Notes: a model not told the origin generated them from the sequence alone. A stretch of 64,000 bases of DNA from Acinetobacter puyangensis (GCF_900096995.1 NZ_OANT01000004.1:124001-188000), one strand, 5' to 3'. Positions 37,531 through 46,955 are shown, numbered from the stretch's first letter. Numbers and translations: made by a program.

Positions 37531-38817
37531 TTACCAGCTCAACGCCCCACCAGTTTGATAATCAGTCACGCGGGTTTCAAAGAAGTTTTTCTCTTTGCGC
37601 AAGTCCATCATTTCCGACATCCATTGGAATGGATTGTTCACACCCGGATATTGTTCCGGTAAACCAAGTTGTACCAAACGGCGGTTACAGATAAATTTCA
37701 GATATTCTTCCATCATGCTGGCATTCATACCCAATACACCACGTGGCATCGTGTCACGCGCATATTCGATTTCCAGCAGCGTACCTTCAAGGATCATCTG
37801 AATCACTTCTTCTTGGAACTCTTTGGTCCATAGGTGTGGATTTTCGATTTTGATCTGGTTAATCATATCGATACCAAAGTTCACATGCATCGATTCATCA
37901 CGCAAGATGTACTGGAATTGCTCGGCAACACCATTCATTTTGTTACGGCGGCCCATACTCAAGATCTGGCTAAAACCGCAATAGAAGAAGATCCCTTCAA
38001 GTACACAATAGAACGCGATCATATTGCGCAGCAGATCCTGATCTGTTTCTGGCGTACCGGTACGGAAACTTGGATCACCCAAAGATTGAGTGTATTTTAA
38101 ACCCCATGCTGCTTTACGTGCAACAGATGGAATCTCACGATACATGTTGAAGATTTCGCCTTCATCCATACTTAATGATTCAATACAATATTGATAAGCA
38201 TGGGTATGGATAGCTTCTTCAAAGGCCTGACGTAAAATGTACTGACGACATTCAGGGTTGGTAATCAGGCGATAAATTGCCAGTACCAGATTATTTGCCA
38301 CCAGTGAATCGGCAGTGGAGAAGAAACCAAGTGAACGTTTAATAATGGTACGCTCATCTTCGGTTAAACCATTTTCAGATTTCCACAAGGCGATGTCATG
38401 GTTCATGTTGACTTCTTGTGGCATCCAGTGATTGGCACACCCATCCAGATATTTTTGCCAAGCCCATTCATATTTAAATGGTACAAGTTGGTTAAGGTCG
38501 GCACGGCAGTTGATCATGGCTTTATCATCCACCTCAACACGACCAGCACCCATTTCCAGTTCTTCAAGACCTGGCGCAATATCAAGTGCTTCTAGAGATT
38601 TAGATGCTCGAACCAACGGATCGGTTGAATCTGTGGTTCTTCCAGCAGCAGATGGTTGATTGGATTGTGTAGCAGCCACGCTCTGCGGTGTTGGCTGTGC
38701 ATCAGATACCACTTGCGACACAGGCGCTTTTTGCGGTGCGACGGGCGCAGGTTGGGCTGTCTTAGTCGCAGATTTTTGCGAATCATCGTCAAAATCGTCC
38801 CAGCTTAGGATTGACAT
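37531..38817 (-). CDS. nrdB: Ribonucleoside-diphosphate reductase, beta subunit
   Basis: The 428-aa protein is the radical-bearing subunit of class I ribonucleotide reductase. The diiron-site segments are visible: the [16 protein letters not shown] helix, [17 protein letters not shown] and [14 protein letters not shown], and the C-terminal tail ends in YQTGGALSW. The first 90 or so residues form a Pro/Gln/Ala-rich extension starting [12 protein letters not shown] that is absent from the 376-aa E. coli protein; the core starts near residue 95. nrdA lies upstream on the same strand across an unusual 330-bp gap with two long hairpins. Confidence 0.95.
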   Translation of the reverse strand: MSILSWDDFDDDSQKSATKTAQPAPVAPQKAPVSQVVSDAQPTPQSVAATQSNQPSAAGRTTDSTDPLVRASKSLEALDIAPGLEELEMGAGRVEVDDKAMINCRADLNQLVPFKYEWAWQKYLDGCANHWMPQEVNMNHDIALWKSENGLTEDERTIIKRSLGFFSTADSLVANNLVLAIYRLITNPECRQYILRQAFEEAIHTHAYQYCIESLSMDEGEIFNMYREIPSVARKAAWGLKYTQSLGDPSFRTGTPETDQDLLRNMIAFYCVLEGIFFYCGFSQILSMGRRNKMNGVAEQFQYILRDESMHVNFGIDMINQIKIENPHLWTKEFQEEVIQMILEGTLLEIEYARDTMPRGVLGMNASMMEEYLKFICNRRLVQLGLPEQYPGVNNPFQWMSEMMDLRKEKNFFETRVTDYQTGGALSW

Positions 38818-39035
38818 ATCATACTCTCTTTAGGCTAATTTATTAATATCTGTATGACATCTTTGATGTTCAGATGCCGTAACTTTAAGCTTAAATGGAT
38901 ATAAGCAAAATTAAGTACTGTCGATATCTGTTTTTAAAAACGCGGTATGGTTCAGATATCCCCATAACTTATTTTGATTACATGTGTGTTTGTCATGTTC
39001 TATCGGCAAATATCAGTACCTGACTGATTTTTACA

Positions 39036-39072
39036 ATGTATGCTTTTCAAAAACCTTTTGCCAAGCATACAT
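39036..39072 (-). repeat. Hairpin in nrdA-nrdB gap (proximal to nrdB)
   Basis: ATGTATGCTT and AAGCATACAT form a 10-bp stem around a 17-nt loop. It has no T run and would be carried in an nrdA-nrdB transcript. Confidence 0.55.
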
Positions 39073-39093
39073 TCGCCATATTTCTGGCAACTT

Positions 39094-39125
39094 CACATTG
39101 CCTGATACGATGATCAGGCAATGTG
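39094..39125 (-). repeat. Hairpin in nrdA-nrdB gap (proximal to nrdA)
   Basis: CACATTGCCTGAT and ATCAGGCAATGTG form a perfect 13-bp stem with a 6-nt loop, 25 bases after the nrdA stop. It may attenuate, stabilise or process the transcript; there is no adjacent T tract for a standard terminator. Confidence 0.6.
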
Positions 39126-39149
39126 TTGATTTAAGCTGTCACTGACATT

Positions 39150-41957
39150 CTACTGACAAGCTTCACAATCCGGATTGTCGATAGAGCATGCTTGCGGTAC
39201 CGGAGCCGCCTGCGCAAAAGCGTCGTCCTGAGCAACTTGTGCTTGTGGTGCTTCGACTGTTGCAGCACCAACTTTTACAGCATTCAATGCACCGGTATTG
39301 ATGGTCGATTTTTCCGCAGAGGTTGCACCCAGTGCACGCAGGTAATAGGTAGTTTTCAGGCCACGTAACCATGCCATTTTATAGGTGATGTCCAGTTTTT
39401 TACCGTTAGCACCAGCAATGTAGAGGTTCAGGGATTGTGCTTGATCAATCCATTTTTGACGACGTGAAGCAGCATCAACAATCCAGCGTGGCTCGATTTC
39501 AAATGCGGTAGCAAAAATAGTTTTTAACTCTTCCGGAATACGGGCAATTTTTTGTACAGAACCTTCGTAGTGTTTCAGGTCATTGACCATCACCACATCC
39601 CACAAACCACGTTCTTTTAAAGCACGAACAAGATAAGGGTTAATCACGGTAAATTCACCGGAAAGGTTGGATTTTACATATAAATTCTGGAATGTTGGTT
39701 CGATCGATTGCGATACGCCACAAATATTAGAAATAGTTGCAGTGGGTGCAATCGCCATCACGTTCGAGTTACGCATACCGTCTTTTTGTACTTTGGCACG
39801 TAATGCATCCCAGTCTTGTGTTTGGCTACGATCAACATCGAACATGCCTTCCGGACGGGTTTGCGCCACAAGATCCAGCGAGTCAATCGGCAAAATACCC
39901 TGATCCCATAGTGAACCTTTATAGCTTTCGTATGGACCACGTTCTACCGCCAAATCACTAGAAGTATGGATCGCATAGTAACTAATCACTTCCATAGAGC
40001 GATCTGCAAACGTCACTGCTTCGGTTGAACCATAACCAATGTTGAGTTCGTACAGTGCATCCTGAAAGCCCATGATGCCCATACCGACCGGACGGTGTTT
40101 CAGGTTTGAATTGCGTGCTTGGGGAACAGCATAGTAATTGATGTCAATCACGTTATCGAGCATGCGAACTGCAGTTTTAACCGTGCGTTGCAATTTCTCT
40201 TCATCGAGTGCGCCATCTTTAATATGACGAACCAGATTGATGGAACCGAGATTACATACCGCAATTTCATCCTGATTGGTGTTCAGGGTGATTTCGGTAC
40301 ATAGATTTGAGGAATGCACCACGCCTACATGTTGTTGTGGCGAACGCAGGTTACAGACATCTTTAAATGTGATCCAAGGGTGACCGGTTTCAAACAGCAT
40401 GGACAGCATTTTGCGCCATAAATCCTGAGCACGTACTTTTTTATGCAGGATTTCTTTTTTATCTGCCAGCTCTTCGTAATATGCATAACGCTGAGCAAAT
40501 GCCTGACCGGTTAAATCATGTAGATCAGGGGCATCAGATGGGCTGAATAACGTCCATTCGCCATTTTCCAGTACCCGTTGCATAAACAGATCTGGAACCC
40601 AATTGGCAGTATTCATGTCATGGGTACGACGGCGATCATCACCTGTGTTTTTACGTAATTCCAGAAATTCTTCAATGTCCAGATGCCAAGTTTCAAGATA
40701 GGCACAAACCGCACCTTTACGCTTACCACCCTGATTAACCGCGACAGCGGTATCGTTGACCACTTTAAGGAAGGGCACAACACCTTGCGATTTACCGTTG
40801 GTACCTTTGATATAAGAATTCAAGGCACGTACCGGTGTCCAGTCGTTGCCTAGACCACCAGCCCATTTGGACAATAAAGCATTGTCACGAATCGCACTGT
40901 AAATACCATACAGGTCATCAGGTACAGTGGTTAGATAGCAGCTTGATAACTGTGGACGTAATGTACCCGCATTAAACAGGGTCGGTGTAGACGCCATATA
41001 ATCGAAACTGGATAACAGGTTATAGAATTCGATGGCACGATCTTCACGGTCTTTTTCCTGAATTGCAAGACCCATGGCCACACGCATAAAGAATAGTTGT
41101 GGCAATTCAAAACGCACACCGTCTTTATGAATGAAATAGCGGTCAAACAAAGTTTGCAGACCCAAATAGGTAAACTGATTACTGCGTTCTGGACGAATTG
41201 CTGCTGCCAGTTTTTTAAGATCGTAATTTAATAATTCCGAATCCAGTAAATCATGTGCTACACCTGTTTGCAGGAATGCTTCCAGTGCATCATTTTCCAG
41301 TGTATCTGAAGCCAGTCCAAGGAAGTTTAATCCAACCAGAACCAGATCATCACGCAATAAACGGGCAGTCACATACGTATAATTCGGTTCATGCTCAATA
41401 CGGGTACGGGTTGCCATCATCATTGTGGTGGAGATGTCAGACTCTTTTACGCCGTTATACAGATTTTTCACTGTTTCATCGATAATGGCATCGACATCAA
41501 TGCCTTCCAGACCTGCACTGGCTTTTTCCACTTGGGTACGTAAAGCAGCAAGATCCAGTGGTTTTAATACGCCGTCTGCACTGGTGATCTGTAAAGTCGG
41601 ATGATGATTTTCATTTTTCCCAGAGCGTTCTGAGGCGCGTTTTTCACGATAAATGACATAGGCACGGGCAACTTTTTGTTCACCGGTACGCATCAGTGCC
41701 AATTCAACCTGATCCTGAATTTCTTCAATATGAATGGTGCCGCCAGAGGGTAGGCGACGTTTGAAAGTATTTAGCACCATTTCAGTCAATTCGGAGATAC
41801 GGTCATGAATACGACTCGAGTCATGGCTTTGCCCGCCTTCAACCGCCAAAAATGCTTTGCCGATTGCGACTGATATTTTCTCTGCATTAAATTCTGCAAC
41901 ATCCCCTGTGCGTTTAATTACACGTATTTCACCGGGTGTTGAGTTGAGTACGCTCAT
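39150..41957 (-). CDS. nrdA: Ribonucleoside-diphosphate reductase, alpha subunit
   Basis: The 935-aa catalytic subunit starts with an ATP-cone (about 8-100, IRVIKRTGDVAEFNAEKI and RTGEQKVARAYVIYREKR) and a second cone-like region before the barrel, longer than the 761-aa E. coli enzyme and closer to the Pseudomonas type. Active-site stretches SSCYLTTVPDD, NLCTEITLNTN and the C-terminal CEAC redox pair are intact. ATG 41957 is chosen because the protein begins with the conserved MSVLNSTPGEIRVIK, with GGAG about ten bases upstream; ATG 41981 is an alternative without a ribosome binding site. Candidate NrdR boxes overlap its promoter. Confidence 0.95.
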   Translation of the reverse strand: MSVLNSTPGEIRVIKRTGDVAEFNAEKISVAIGKAFLAVEGGQSHDSSRIHDRISELTEMVLNTFKRRLPSGGTIHIEEIQDQVELALMRTGEQKVARAYVIYREKRASERSGKNENHHPTLQITSADGVLKPLDLAALRTQVEKASAGLEGIDVDAIIDETVKNLYNGVKESDISTTMMMATRTRIEHEPNYTYVTARLLRDDLVLVGLNFLGLASDTLENDALEAFLQTGVAHDLLDSELLNYDLKKLAAAIRPERSNQFTYLGLQTLFDRYFIHKDGVRFELPQLFFMRVAMGLAIQEKDREDRAIEFYNLLSSFDYMASTPTLFNAGTLRPQLSSCYLTTVPDDLYGIYSAIRDNALLSKWAGGLGNDWTPVRALNSYIKGTNGKSQGVVPFLKVVNDTAVAVNQGGKRKGAVCAYLETWHLDIEEFLELRKNTGDDRRRTHDMNTANWVPDLFMQRVLENGEWTLFSPSDAPDLHDLTGQAFAQRYAYYEELADKKEILHKKVRAQDLWRKMLSMLFETGHPWITFKDVCNLRSPQQHVGVVHSSNLCTEITLNTNQDEIAVCNLGSINLVRHIKDGALDEEKLQRTVKTAVRMLDNVIDINYYAVPQARNSNLKHRPVGMGIMGFQDALYELNIGYGSTEAVTFADRSMEVISYYAIHTSSDLAVERGPYESYKGSLWDQGILPIDSLDLVAQTRPEGMFDVDRSQTQDWDALRAKVQKDGMRNSNVMAIAPTATISNICGVSQSIEPTFQNLYVKSNLSGEFTVINPYLVRALKERGLWDVVMVNDLKHYEGSVQKIARIPEELKTIFATAFEIEPRWIVDAASRRQKWIDQAQSLNLYIAGANGKKLDITYKMAWLRGLKTTYYLRALGATSAEKSTINTGALNAVKVGAATVEAPQAQVAQDDAFAQAAPVPQACSIDNPDCEACQ

Positions 41958-42013
41958 GACAGCACTGCTCCGTTTCGTCATTTGGTTTTTATAGTGGAAG
42001 TGATGTTTATAAA

Positions 42014-42029
42014 ACACTACAAGTTGTGT
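42014..42029 (-). promoter_or_regulatory. Candidate NrdR box 1
   Basis: ACACTACAAGTTGTGT is a near-perfect palindrome matching 13 of 16 positions of the NrdR-box consensus ACACTATATATTGTGT, 57 bases upstream of the nrdA start. Confidence 0.7.
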
Positions 42030-42045
42030 TTTATAAAAATATTAG

Positions 42046-42061
42046 ACACAAGATAAGGGAT
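42046..42061 (-). promoter_or_regulatory. Candidate NrdR box 2
   Basis: ACACAAGATAAGGGAT matches about 11 of 16 positions. It lies 32 bp from box 1, the three-helical-turn spacing reported for NrdR box pairs, and overlaps the -10 element. Confidence 0.6.
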
Positions 42062-42078
42062 TTTTTTCTGTGAATCAA
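42050..42078 (-). promoter_or_regulatory. Candidate nrdA promoter
   Basis: On the minus strand TTGATT (42078-42073), a 17-bp spacer and TATCTT (42055-42050) form a plausible sigma-70 promoter about 93 bases before the nrdA start. NrdR box 2 covers the -10, consistent with repression. Confidence 0.55.
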
Positions 42079-42228
42079 TCTTGACATTCCAGAACTTTTC
42101 TTTTCCTTCCGTCAATCGATTTATATTCCGACACTTAGCAAAAAAAATATTTTTGCGTGGCAAAAATAGCATGGATTGCGTGCTGCATAGGGTAACAGTA
42201 AGCCCCTGTTTTACGTTATAGATAACTT

Positions 42229-42237
42229 TGTGGATAA
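42229..42237. promoter_or_regulatory. Perfect DnaA box in nrdA-bfmR gap
   Basis: TGTGGATAA is the exact complement of the DnaA-ATP consensus TTATCCACA. DnaA boxes control nrdAB transcription in E. coli; here the site lies about 150 bp upstream of the nrdA -35. Confidence 0.6.
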
Positions 42238-42321
42238 CTCTATTTATATAAATATTTACAAATTTGAATTTTTCAATTGTGTGCGGTTTTTTGTAAAGGC
42301 TATGTAATTCCTCAATCCTTT

Positions 42322-42415
42322 GTTTACATAACTTTACTTTGTAACTGGTACAAGAGATACAAAAGCCAGAGCTGTGTATTTATTTGGTGAAAGGGGGCTT
42401 GTTTACAATGTAAAC
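42322..42415 (+). promoter_or_regulatory. Repeated GTTTACA half-sites upstream of bfmR
   Basis: GTTTACA occurs at 42322-42328 and again in the palindrome GTTTACA-A-TGTAAAC (42401-42415), with TTTGTAAC at 42338-42345. OmpR-type regulators bind such repeats, so these could be BfmR autoregulatory sites. Inference. Confidence 0.4.
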
Positions 42416-42496
42416 GAGTGTATATTGAACTCCATCGACACGGACTTATCTTTTTAATTTTTAATTAGATAGGTTTATTTATGCTGAGGAAGGATT

Positions 42497-43213
42497 ATGA
42501 CCCAAGAAGAAAAGTTACCAAAAATCTTGATCGTTGAAGATGACGAACGCCTTGCCACATTGACTCAGGAATATCTGATTCGTAATGGGCTGGAAGTTGG
42601 GGTTGAAACAGATGGGAACAGAGCAATTCGCCGGATCATCAGTGAACAACCGGATATGGTGGTTCTGGATGTGATGTTGCCAGGTGCAGATGGTTTAACC
42701 GTATGTCGTGAAGTACGCTCACAATATCATCATCCTATTTTAATGCTGACAGCACGTACCGAAGATATGGATCAGGTCTTAGGTCTGGAAATGGGTGCCG
42801 ATGATTATGTGGCAAAACCTGTACAGCCGCGTGTCTTGCTGGCGCGTATTCGTGCATTACTACGCCGTACCGATAAAACTGCCGAAGAAGAAACCTCGCA
42901 ACGTATCGAATTTGACGATTTGGTGATTGATAATGGTGGACGCTCGGTCACGCTTGCAGGCGAACTGGTTGATTTTACCAGTGCAGAGTATGACTTATTA
43001 TGGTTACTGGCATCCAATGCCGGCCGAATCTTATCGCGTGAAGACATTTTTGAGCGTTTACGTGGTATTGAATATGATGGTCAGGACCGTTCAATTGATG
43101 TGCGAATTTCGCGTATTCGTCCAAAAATCGGTGATGATCCGGAAAATCCAAAACGTATTAAAACTGTACGCAGTAAAGGTTATTTGTTCGTAAAAGAATC
43201 AAATAATATGTAA
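42497..43213 (+). CDS. bfmR: Response regulator BfmR (OmpR family)
   Basis: The 238-aa protein has a receiver domain (about 8-125; acidic pocket Glu14-Asp15-Asp16, phospho-acceptor Asp58 in VVLDVMLPG, Lys in VAKPVQPR) and an OmpR-type winged helix (about 140-235, TSAEYDLLWLLASNAGRILSRE and RIRPKIGDD). The sequence agrees with A. baumannii BfmR as I recall it, including Asp58. BfmR controls biofilm, capsule, pilus and envelope stress functions. AGGAAGGAT precedes the start. The kinase gene follows by 43 bp. Confidence 0.93.
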   Translation: MTQEEKLPKILIVEDDERLATLTQEYLIRNGLEVGVETDGNRAIRRIISEQPDMVVLDVMLPGADGLTVCREVRSQYHHPILMLTARTEDMDQVLGLEMGADDYVAKPVQPRVLLARIRALLRRTDKTAEEETSQRIEFDDLVIDNGGRSVTLAGELVDFTSAEYDLLWLLASNAGRILSREDIFERLRGIEYDGQDRSIDVRISRIRPKIGDDPENPKRIKTVRSKGYLFVKESNNM

Positions 43214-43256
43214 GAATACGGCGATTAAAGATATTCGCCAATGATAAGGATTACAC

Positions 43257-44924
43257 GTGTCATTTTTAAAACATAGTATTTTCTTGAGAATATACACGGG
43301 ATTGGTATGTTTGGTGGCACTGGTTGCTTTGTTGGCGTATATCATTGTGCAGGTAATTAATTATCAACGCGCACAAGATTATCGAGAAGAAATGGCAGAT
43401 GGTGTTGCATATGTTGTTTCACAAGTAATTGCAAGGCAACCCACACCACAAAGCCAACTGGATTGGATGATGGACGTTTCCCGAGTATTGGAGCTTCCAT
43501 TGGATCTTGTCCCGGCTGCAAAGCTGGACACATCACGTAGTGAACGGCGACGGCTGGAATCAAATCATGCCATCGTGCGTTATAATGCCAAAACAGCTGT
43601 TGGCGACGTATATACCCGAGTTGAAGGTATTTCCGATGCCTATCTGCATATTCAGGTTAACAAGCTGTCCGAAGTCCAGATTAAGATGATTCCTATCTTG
43701 ATTTTAGAAGATCTAGTCTACTATCCCGGAAGTGAAGAACAGCGTTTAAAAGAATTACAACCGTATTTTCCCTATCCTTTAAGTTTTCGCAACCTCTCTG
43801 ATTTACATCTTGATATGGATCAGTTAAGTCGTTTGCGTATGGATAAAACACAAACGATTTTGCTTTATCGTGATAGTGCCACCATGCAGGGCACAACGAT
43901 TACAGCAGTTTCAGCCTATACCAATGTGCCCAATAAAGTGCTGGTGCTTGGTCCTGTCCCGGTATTTAACTGGTTACCTTTTAGATTATTTGCTGGTATT
44001 ACTTTATTTAGCTTATTTATGCTGATTTTGGGGGTATATGCCTTAATGCGCCCACTGGAACATAAAATCGGCAAAGTCAGACACGCTTTGAATGAAGTGC
44101 GTTCCGGTAATCTGGATACTCGAGTGACGGTTGAAGGTAGTGATGAAGTCGCCAATCTGGGTCTGAGTTTTAATATGATGACCGAGCATATTCAGCGTCT
44201 GATCGAAGCACAGCGTGAATTGACGAGGGCAGTTTCGCACGAGTTGCGTACGCCTGTGGCCCGAGTACGCTTTGGTATGGAAATGCTGGCCGATACTGAC
44301 GACTATGATAGTCGGATCAAGCAAATGGAGATGATCGATAAGGATATTGAAGCACTAAATAGTTTGATTGATGAGATCATGACTTATGCCAAGCTGGAGC
44401 AGGGCACACCGTCATTGCATATTGAAACCTTTGCGTTAAAAGGCGTGCTTGAGCAGGTGTTGCAGGAAACAGAAGTCATCAAAAAAGATAAAAGAATTAG
44501 TAGTCATTTACCGGCAGAAGATGTGATGGTGGAAACGGAGTATCGCTATTTACACCGGGTCATCCAGAATTTTGTCGGTAATGCCTTACGTTACTGTGAT
44601 ACAACTGTACGTGTCAGTGGTGGCGTGAAAAACGGTATGGCATTTGTGACGGTAGAAGATGATGGTGCGGGTATTCCGGAAAAAGATCGAGAAAAAGTAT
44701 TTGAGGCATTTGCACGTCTGGATGATAGTCGCACCCGTGCTTCAGGTGGTTATGGTCTGGGATTATCGATTGTGAGTCGTATTGCCTATTGGTTCGGTGG
44801 TTCGGTGACAGTCGATCAAAGCCCACTCCTTGGTGGCGCAAGATTTATCATGACTTGGCCCGCAATGAGATCTTCCGATCACAAGAAAAAATCGAAACGT
44901 AATAAAAAAGAAAGCTCGATCTAA
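43257..44924 (+). CDS. bfmS: Sensor histidine kinase BfmS
   Basis: The 555-aa inner membrane kinase has a membrane segment near residues 10-32, a periplasmic sensor region, a second membrane segment near 240-262, a HAMP domain, a dimerisation domain with His328 in AVSHELRTPVARVRFGMEM, and an ATP-binding domain (NFVGNALRY, VEDDGAGIPEKDREKVFEAF, GGYGLGLSIV). It starts at GTG 43257 with AAGGA six bases upstream. It phosphorylates or dephosphorylates BfmR. The last codons and stop lie within the terminator hairpin 44908-44946. Confidence 0.93.
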   Translation: MSFLKHSIFLRIYTGLVCLVALVALLAYIIVQVINYQRAQDYREEMADGVAYVVSQVIARQPTPQSQLDWMMDVSRVLELPLDLVPAAKLDTSRSERRRLESNHAIVRYNAKTAVGDVYTRVEGISDAYLHIQVNKLSEVQIKMIPILILEDLVYYPGSEEQRLKELQPYFPYPLSFRNLSDLHLDMDQLSRLRMDKTQTILLYRDSATMQGTTITAVSAYTNVPNKVLVLGPVPVFNWLPFRLFAGITLFSLFMLILGVYALMRPLEHKIGKVRHALNEVRSGNLDTRVTVEGSDEVANLGLSFNMMTEHIQRLIEAQRELTRAVSHELRTPVARVRFGMEMLADTDDYDSRIKQMEMIDKDIEALNSLIDEIMTYAKLEQGTPSLHIETFALKGVLEQVLQETEVIKKDKRISSHLPAEDVMVETEYRYLHRVIQNFVGNALRYCDTTVRVSGGVKNGMAFVTVEDDGAGIPEKDREKVFEAFARLDDSRTRASGGYGLGLSIVSRIAYWFGGSVTVDQSPLLGGARFIMTWPAMRSSDHKKKSKRNKKESSI

Positions 44925-44946
44925 GTTGATCGAGCTTTCTTTTTTT
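44908..44946 (+). terminator. Terminator overlapping the bfmS stop codon
   Basis: AAGAAAGCTCGATC / GATCGAGCTTTCTT form a 14-bp stem followed by Ts. The TAA of bfmS (44922-44924) is in the loop, so translating ribosomes would cover the hairpin. Confidence 0.88.
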
Positions 44947-44964
44947 GCAAAGTTGCTGATAAAA

Positions 44965-45318
44965 CTATTCGTAAATATGCGCGTCCGGTGCAATGACAGG
45001 TTGTCCTTGGTGCACGGCTTGAACAGCTTTTTCATTTAATTTAAATGAAATGGTATTGGCTTCTGCATCAATTTTAAAAGATGCAATAAGGCGATGTTCA
45101 GGATCATTCGCACCAACATGATAATTATCTGCAATATTTAAGATACCTTCCAAGTTTGATGTAGTGGCAGCGAAATCCTGTTGAAAAACATCATAAATAT
45201 CGGCAAGTGGAAAAATAAATTCAACATCTGGTTTTTTTTCAATTTTATTGACCAGAAAATTAACTAAAGTTTGTGCAAAGAAAAAATAGTTTGGTTTATG
45301 GGTAAAATTTAAAGACAT
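44965..45318 (-). CDS. Conserved-looking hypothetical protein, 117 aa
   Basis: I do not recognise the family. The protein starts MSLNFTHKPNYFFFAQTLVNF, is mildly acidic, has no signal peptide or membrane segment, and ends with PVIAPDAHIYE. ATG 45318 has AAGGAGAA at good spacing; the frame open further upstream lacks one. It is convergent with bfmS, sharing the terminator region between them, and is not obviously linked to the cyclase gene at 45456-46925, which lies upstream on the same strand 137 bp away. Confidence 0.75.
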   Translation of the reverse strand: MSLNFTHKPNYFFFAQTLVNFLVNKIEKKPDVEFIFPLADIYDVFQQDFAATTSNLEGILNIADNYHVGANDPEHRLIASFKIDAEANTISFKLNEKAVQAVHQGQPVIAPDAHIYE

Positions 45319-45455
45319 CGTTGTTCTCCTTTTCAATTTATTTATAAAAAATAGAGGATTTTGAAAGGGATAAAAAGCATCTTTTTGTAAATTCAAATGA
45401 CGTTATTTGAAACTAATAGACGTTTGTCATCAGCAAAATTGCGTATCAAAAAATG

Positions 45456-46925
45456 CTAATAGCTTTCTGATTGCTGAATAATACAAATACGATTTCGTCC
45501 TTCACGTTTGGCTTGATAAAGTGCCTGATCGGCACGATGAATCAAGTGATCTAAATGATAGATATCATCCAGATTCTCAACATGGAATAAACCGATACTC
45601 AGTTGAATGCTGATACTTTGCTGGGCATTGATGGCTAAAGGATGTTGCATCAATGCCTGCTGAAGTTGCAATGCAATTAATTCGGCTTGTGCAGATGAAG
45701 TTTGATCGAGCAGAATGGCAAATTCCTCACCGCCAATGCGTCCAAATAAATCACCGTTTCTTAATGTGCTTTGTGTGATCTGGGCAAAATGACGTAATGC
45801 CAGATCACCGATTTGATGGCCGTGGTGATCATTAATTTTTTTAAAGTGATCGATATCGATCATTAATAAGGTCAGTTGATGAGATTTGTGTGTTGATGCG
45901 TTTTGTGTTTTATCCAACAGGTGCTGTGCTGACTGCATAAAATGATGTCTGGACATGGTTTTGGTCAATGAATCATGTTCGACCAGAAAGCGTAACTCCC
46001 TGAATAAAAAACGACGATTGGTGCTTACCAGACAGACGGTCATAGAAGAAATCATTAACATCAACAAGCCAATACGTGTGGATAGTGTAGTTGATAGATA
46101 TTGTTCCAAGGGAAGGTTGGGATAAAAATGATTTAAATTGTAGAATAAAACCAGATAAACGATGGCATTGATTACAGCTAAACTAAAAAAATTATAACGT
46201 AAAGCTGCCCAAATCAGTGCTGCGATAGGAAAAGTCAGTGTTCCTGGACCATTGAAAATAGCGGCCAGTATGGTCGATAGAATTACAAGAATAAGGGGAA
46301 TAATATTTGCCCATTTAAAGAGCTTGGCACCGATTGAAGAATAGAAGCGTTGAAATTGTCTAGATGTGGGAAATGTTAGAATCAAGGGTAAAAATAACAC
46401 CATATTTTGCATCTCCCCGGTCCACCATAAGATAAATTCATAAAATAAGTAATCGGCATTCATGAAAGAATGGGGCAAATAAGGAATGGTGCAAATTGCG
46501 ACTAAAGCACCCATGGCACTACTGATTGCGATCAGAATCAGAATATAAAAAAAGGTCAAGCCTTGATTGTATTGTTTGTAATGCAGTCGAAAAAAACGCA
46601 TTAAAAAAAGTGCGAGCAGCACATTGACCAGATTGGCGAAAGTGAGTCCGGCGGTTAATTGAAAATTACTTCCAGTCATTAAATCGGCAGCGAAAAAACC
46701 AATGATTGCCCCAAAAATGCTTTCTATGCGCTGTAATGAGGGGAAGCGTAGGAGTAATCCTAACAATAATGCATTGGCAGGCCAGAAAAATGCTAAAAAT
46801 GAGCTAGGGCGGGACCATATACCAATCAAGGCGCCGAGAAAAATTGCAATTGCGATTATGGCAAGACGTAGCATCATCAAAGAGAACGGTGAAATCATTC
46901 GAGATGATCGAATAAATGTTGTCAT
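45456..46925 (-). CDS. Membrane diguanylate cyclase (MASE1-like sensor, GGDEF)
   Basis: The roughly 489-aa protein has an N-terminal integral membrane sensor of about eight segments resembling MASE1 (WPANALLLGLLLRF is typical) and a C-terminal GGDEF domain. The active loop reads GGEEF (398-402 from this start), and an RxxD inhibitory site (RNGD) lies five residues before it, so it should make cyclic di-GMP with product inhibition. The start is uncertain: an ATG at 46952 lies only three bases after a TATAAT that would be the promoter -10, so I prefer ATG 46925, although it lacks a ribosome binding site. Confidence 0.85.
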   Translation of the reverse strand: MTTFIRSSRMISPFSLMMLRLAIIAIAIFLGALIGIWSRPSSFLAFFWPANALLLGLLLRFPSLQRIESIFGAIIGFFAADLMTGSNFQLTAGLTFANLVNVLLALFLMRFFRLHYKQYNQGLTFFYILILIAISSAMGALVAICTIPYLPHSFMNADYLFYEFILWWTGEMQNMVLFLPLILTFPTSRQFQRFYSSIGAKLFKWANIIPLILVILSTILAAIFNGPGTLTFPIAALIWAALRYNFFSLAVINAIVYLVLFYNLNHFYPNLPLEQYLSTTLSTRIGLLMLMISSMTVCLVSTNRRFLFRELRFLVEHDSLTKTMSRHHFMQSAQHLLDKTQNASTHKSHQLTLLMIDIDHFKKINDHHGHQIGDLALRHFAQITQSTLRNGDLFGRIGGEEFAILLDQTSSAQAELIALQLQQALMQHPLAINAQQSISIQLSIGLFHVENLDDIYHLDHLIHRADQALYQAKREGRNRICIIQQSESY

Positions 46926-46955
46926 AGCCACAAGATGCTTTAGAACTTGCATAAA

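Noticed and set aside
42229..42237. Replication origin from the DnaA box
   Set aside because: A single box with no cluster, no dnaA-dnaN or origin genes; it fits nrdA regulation better.
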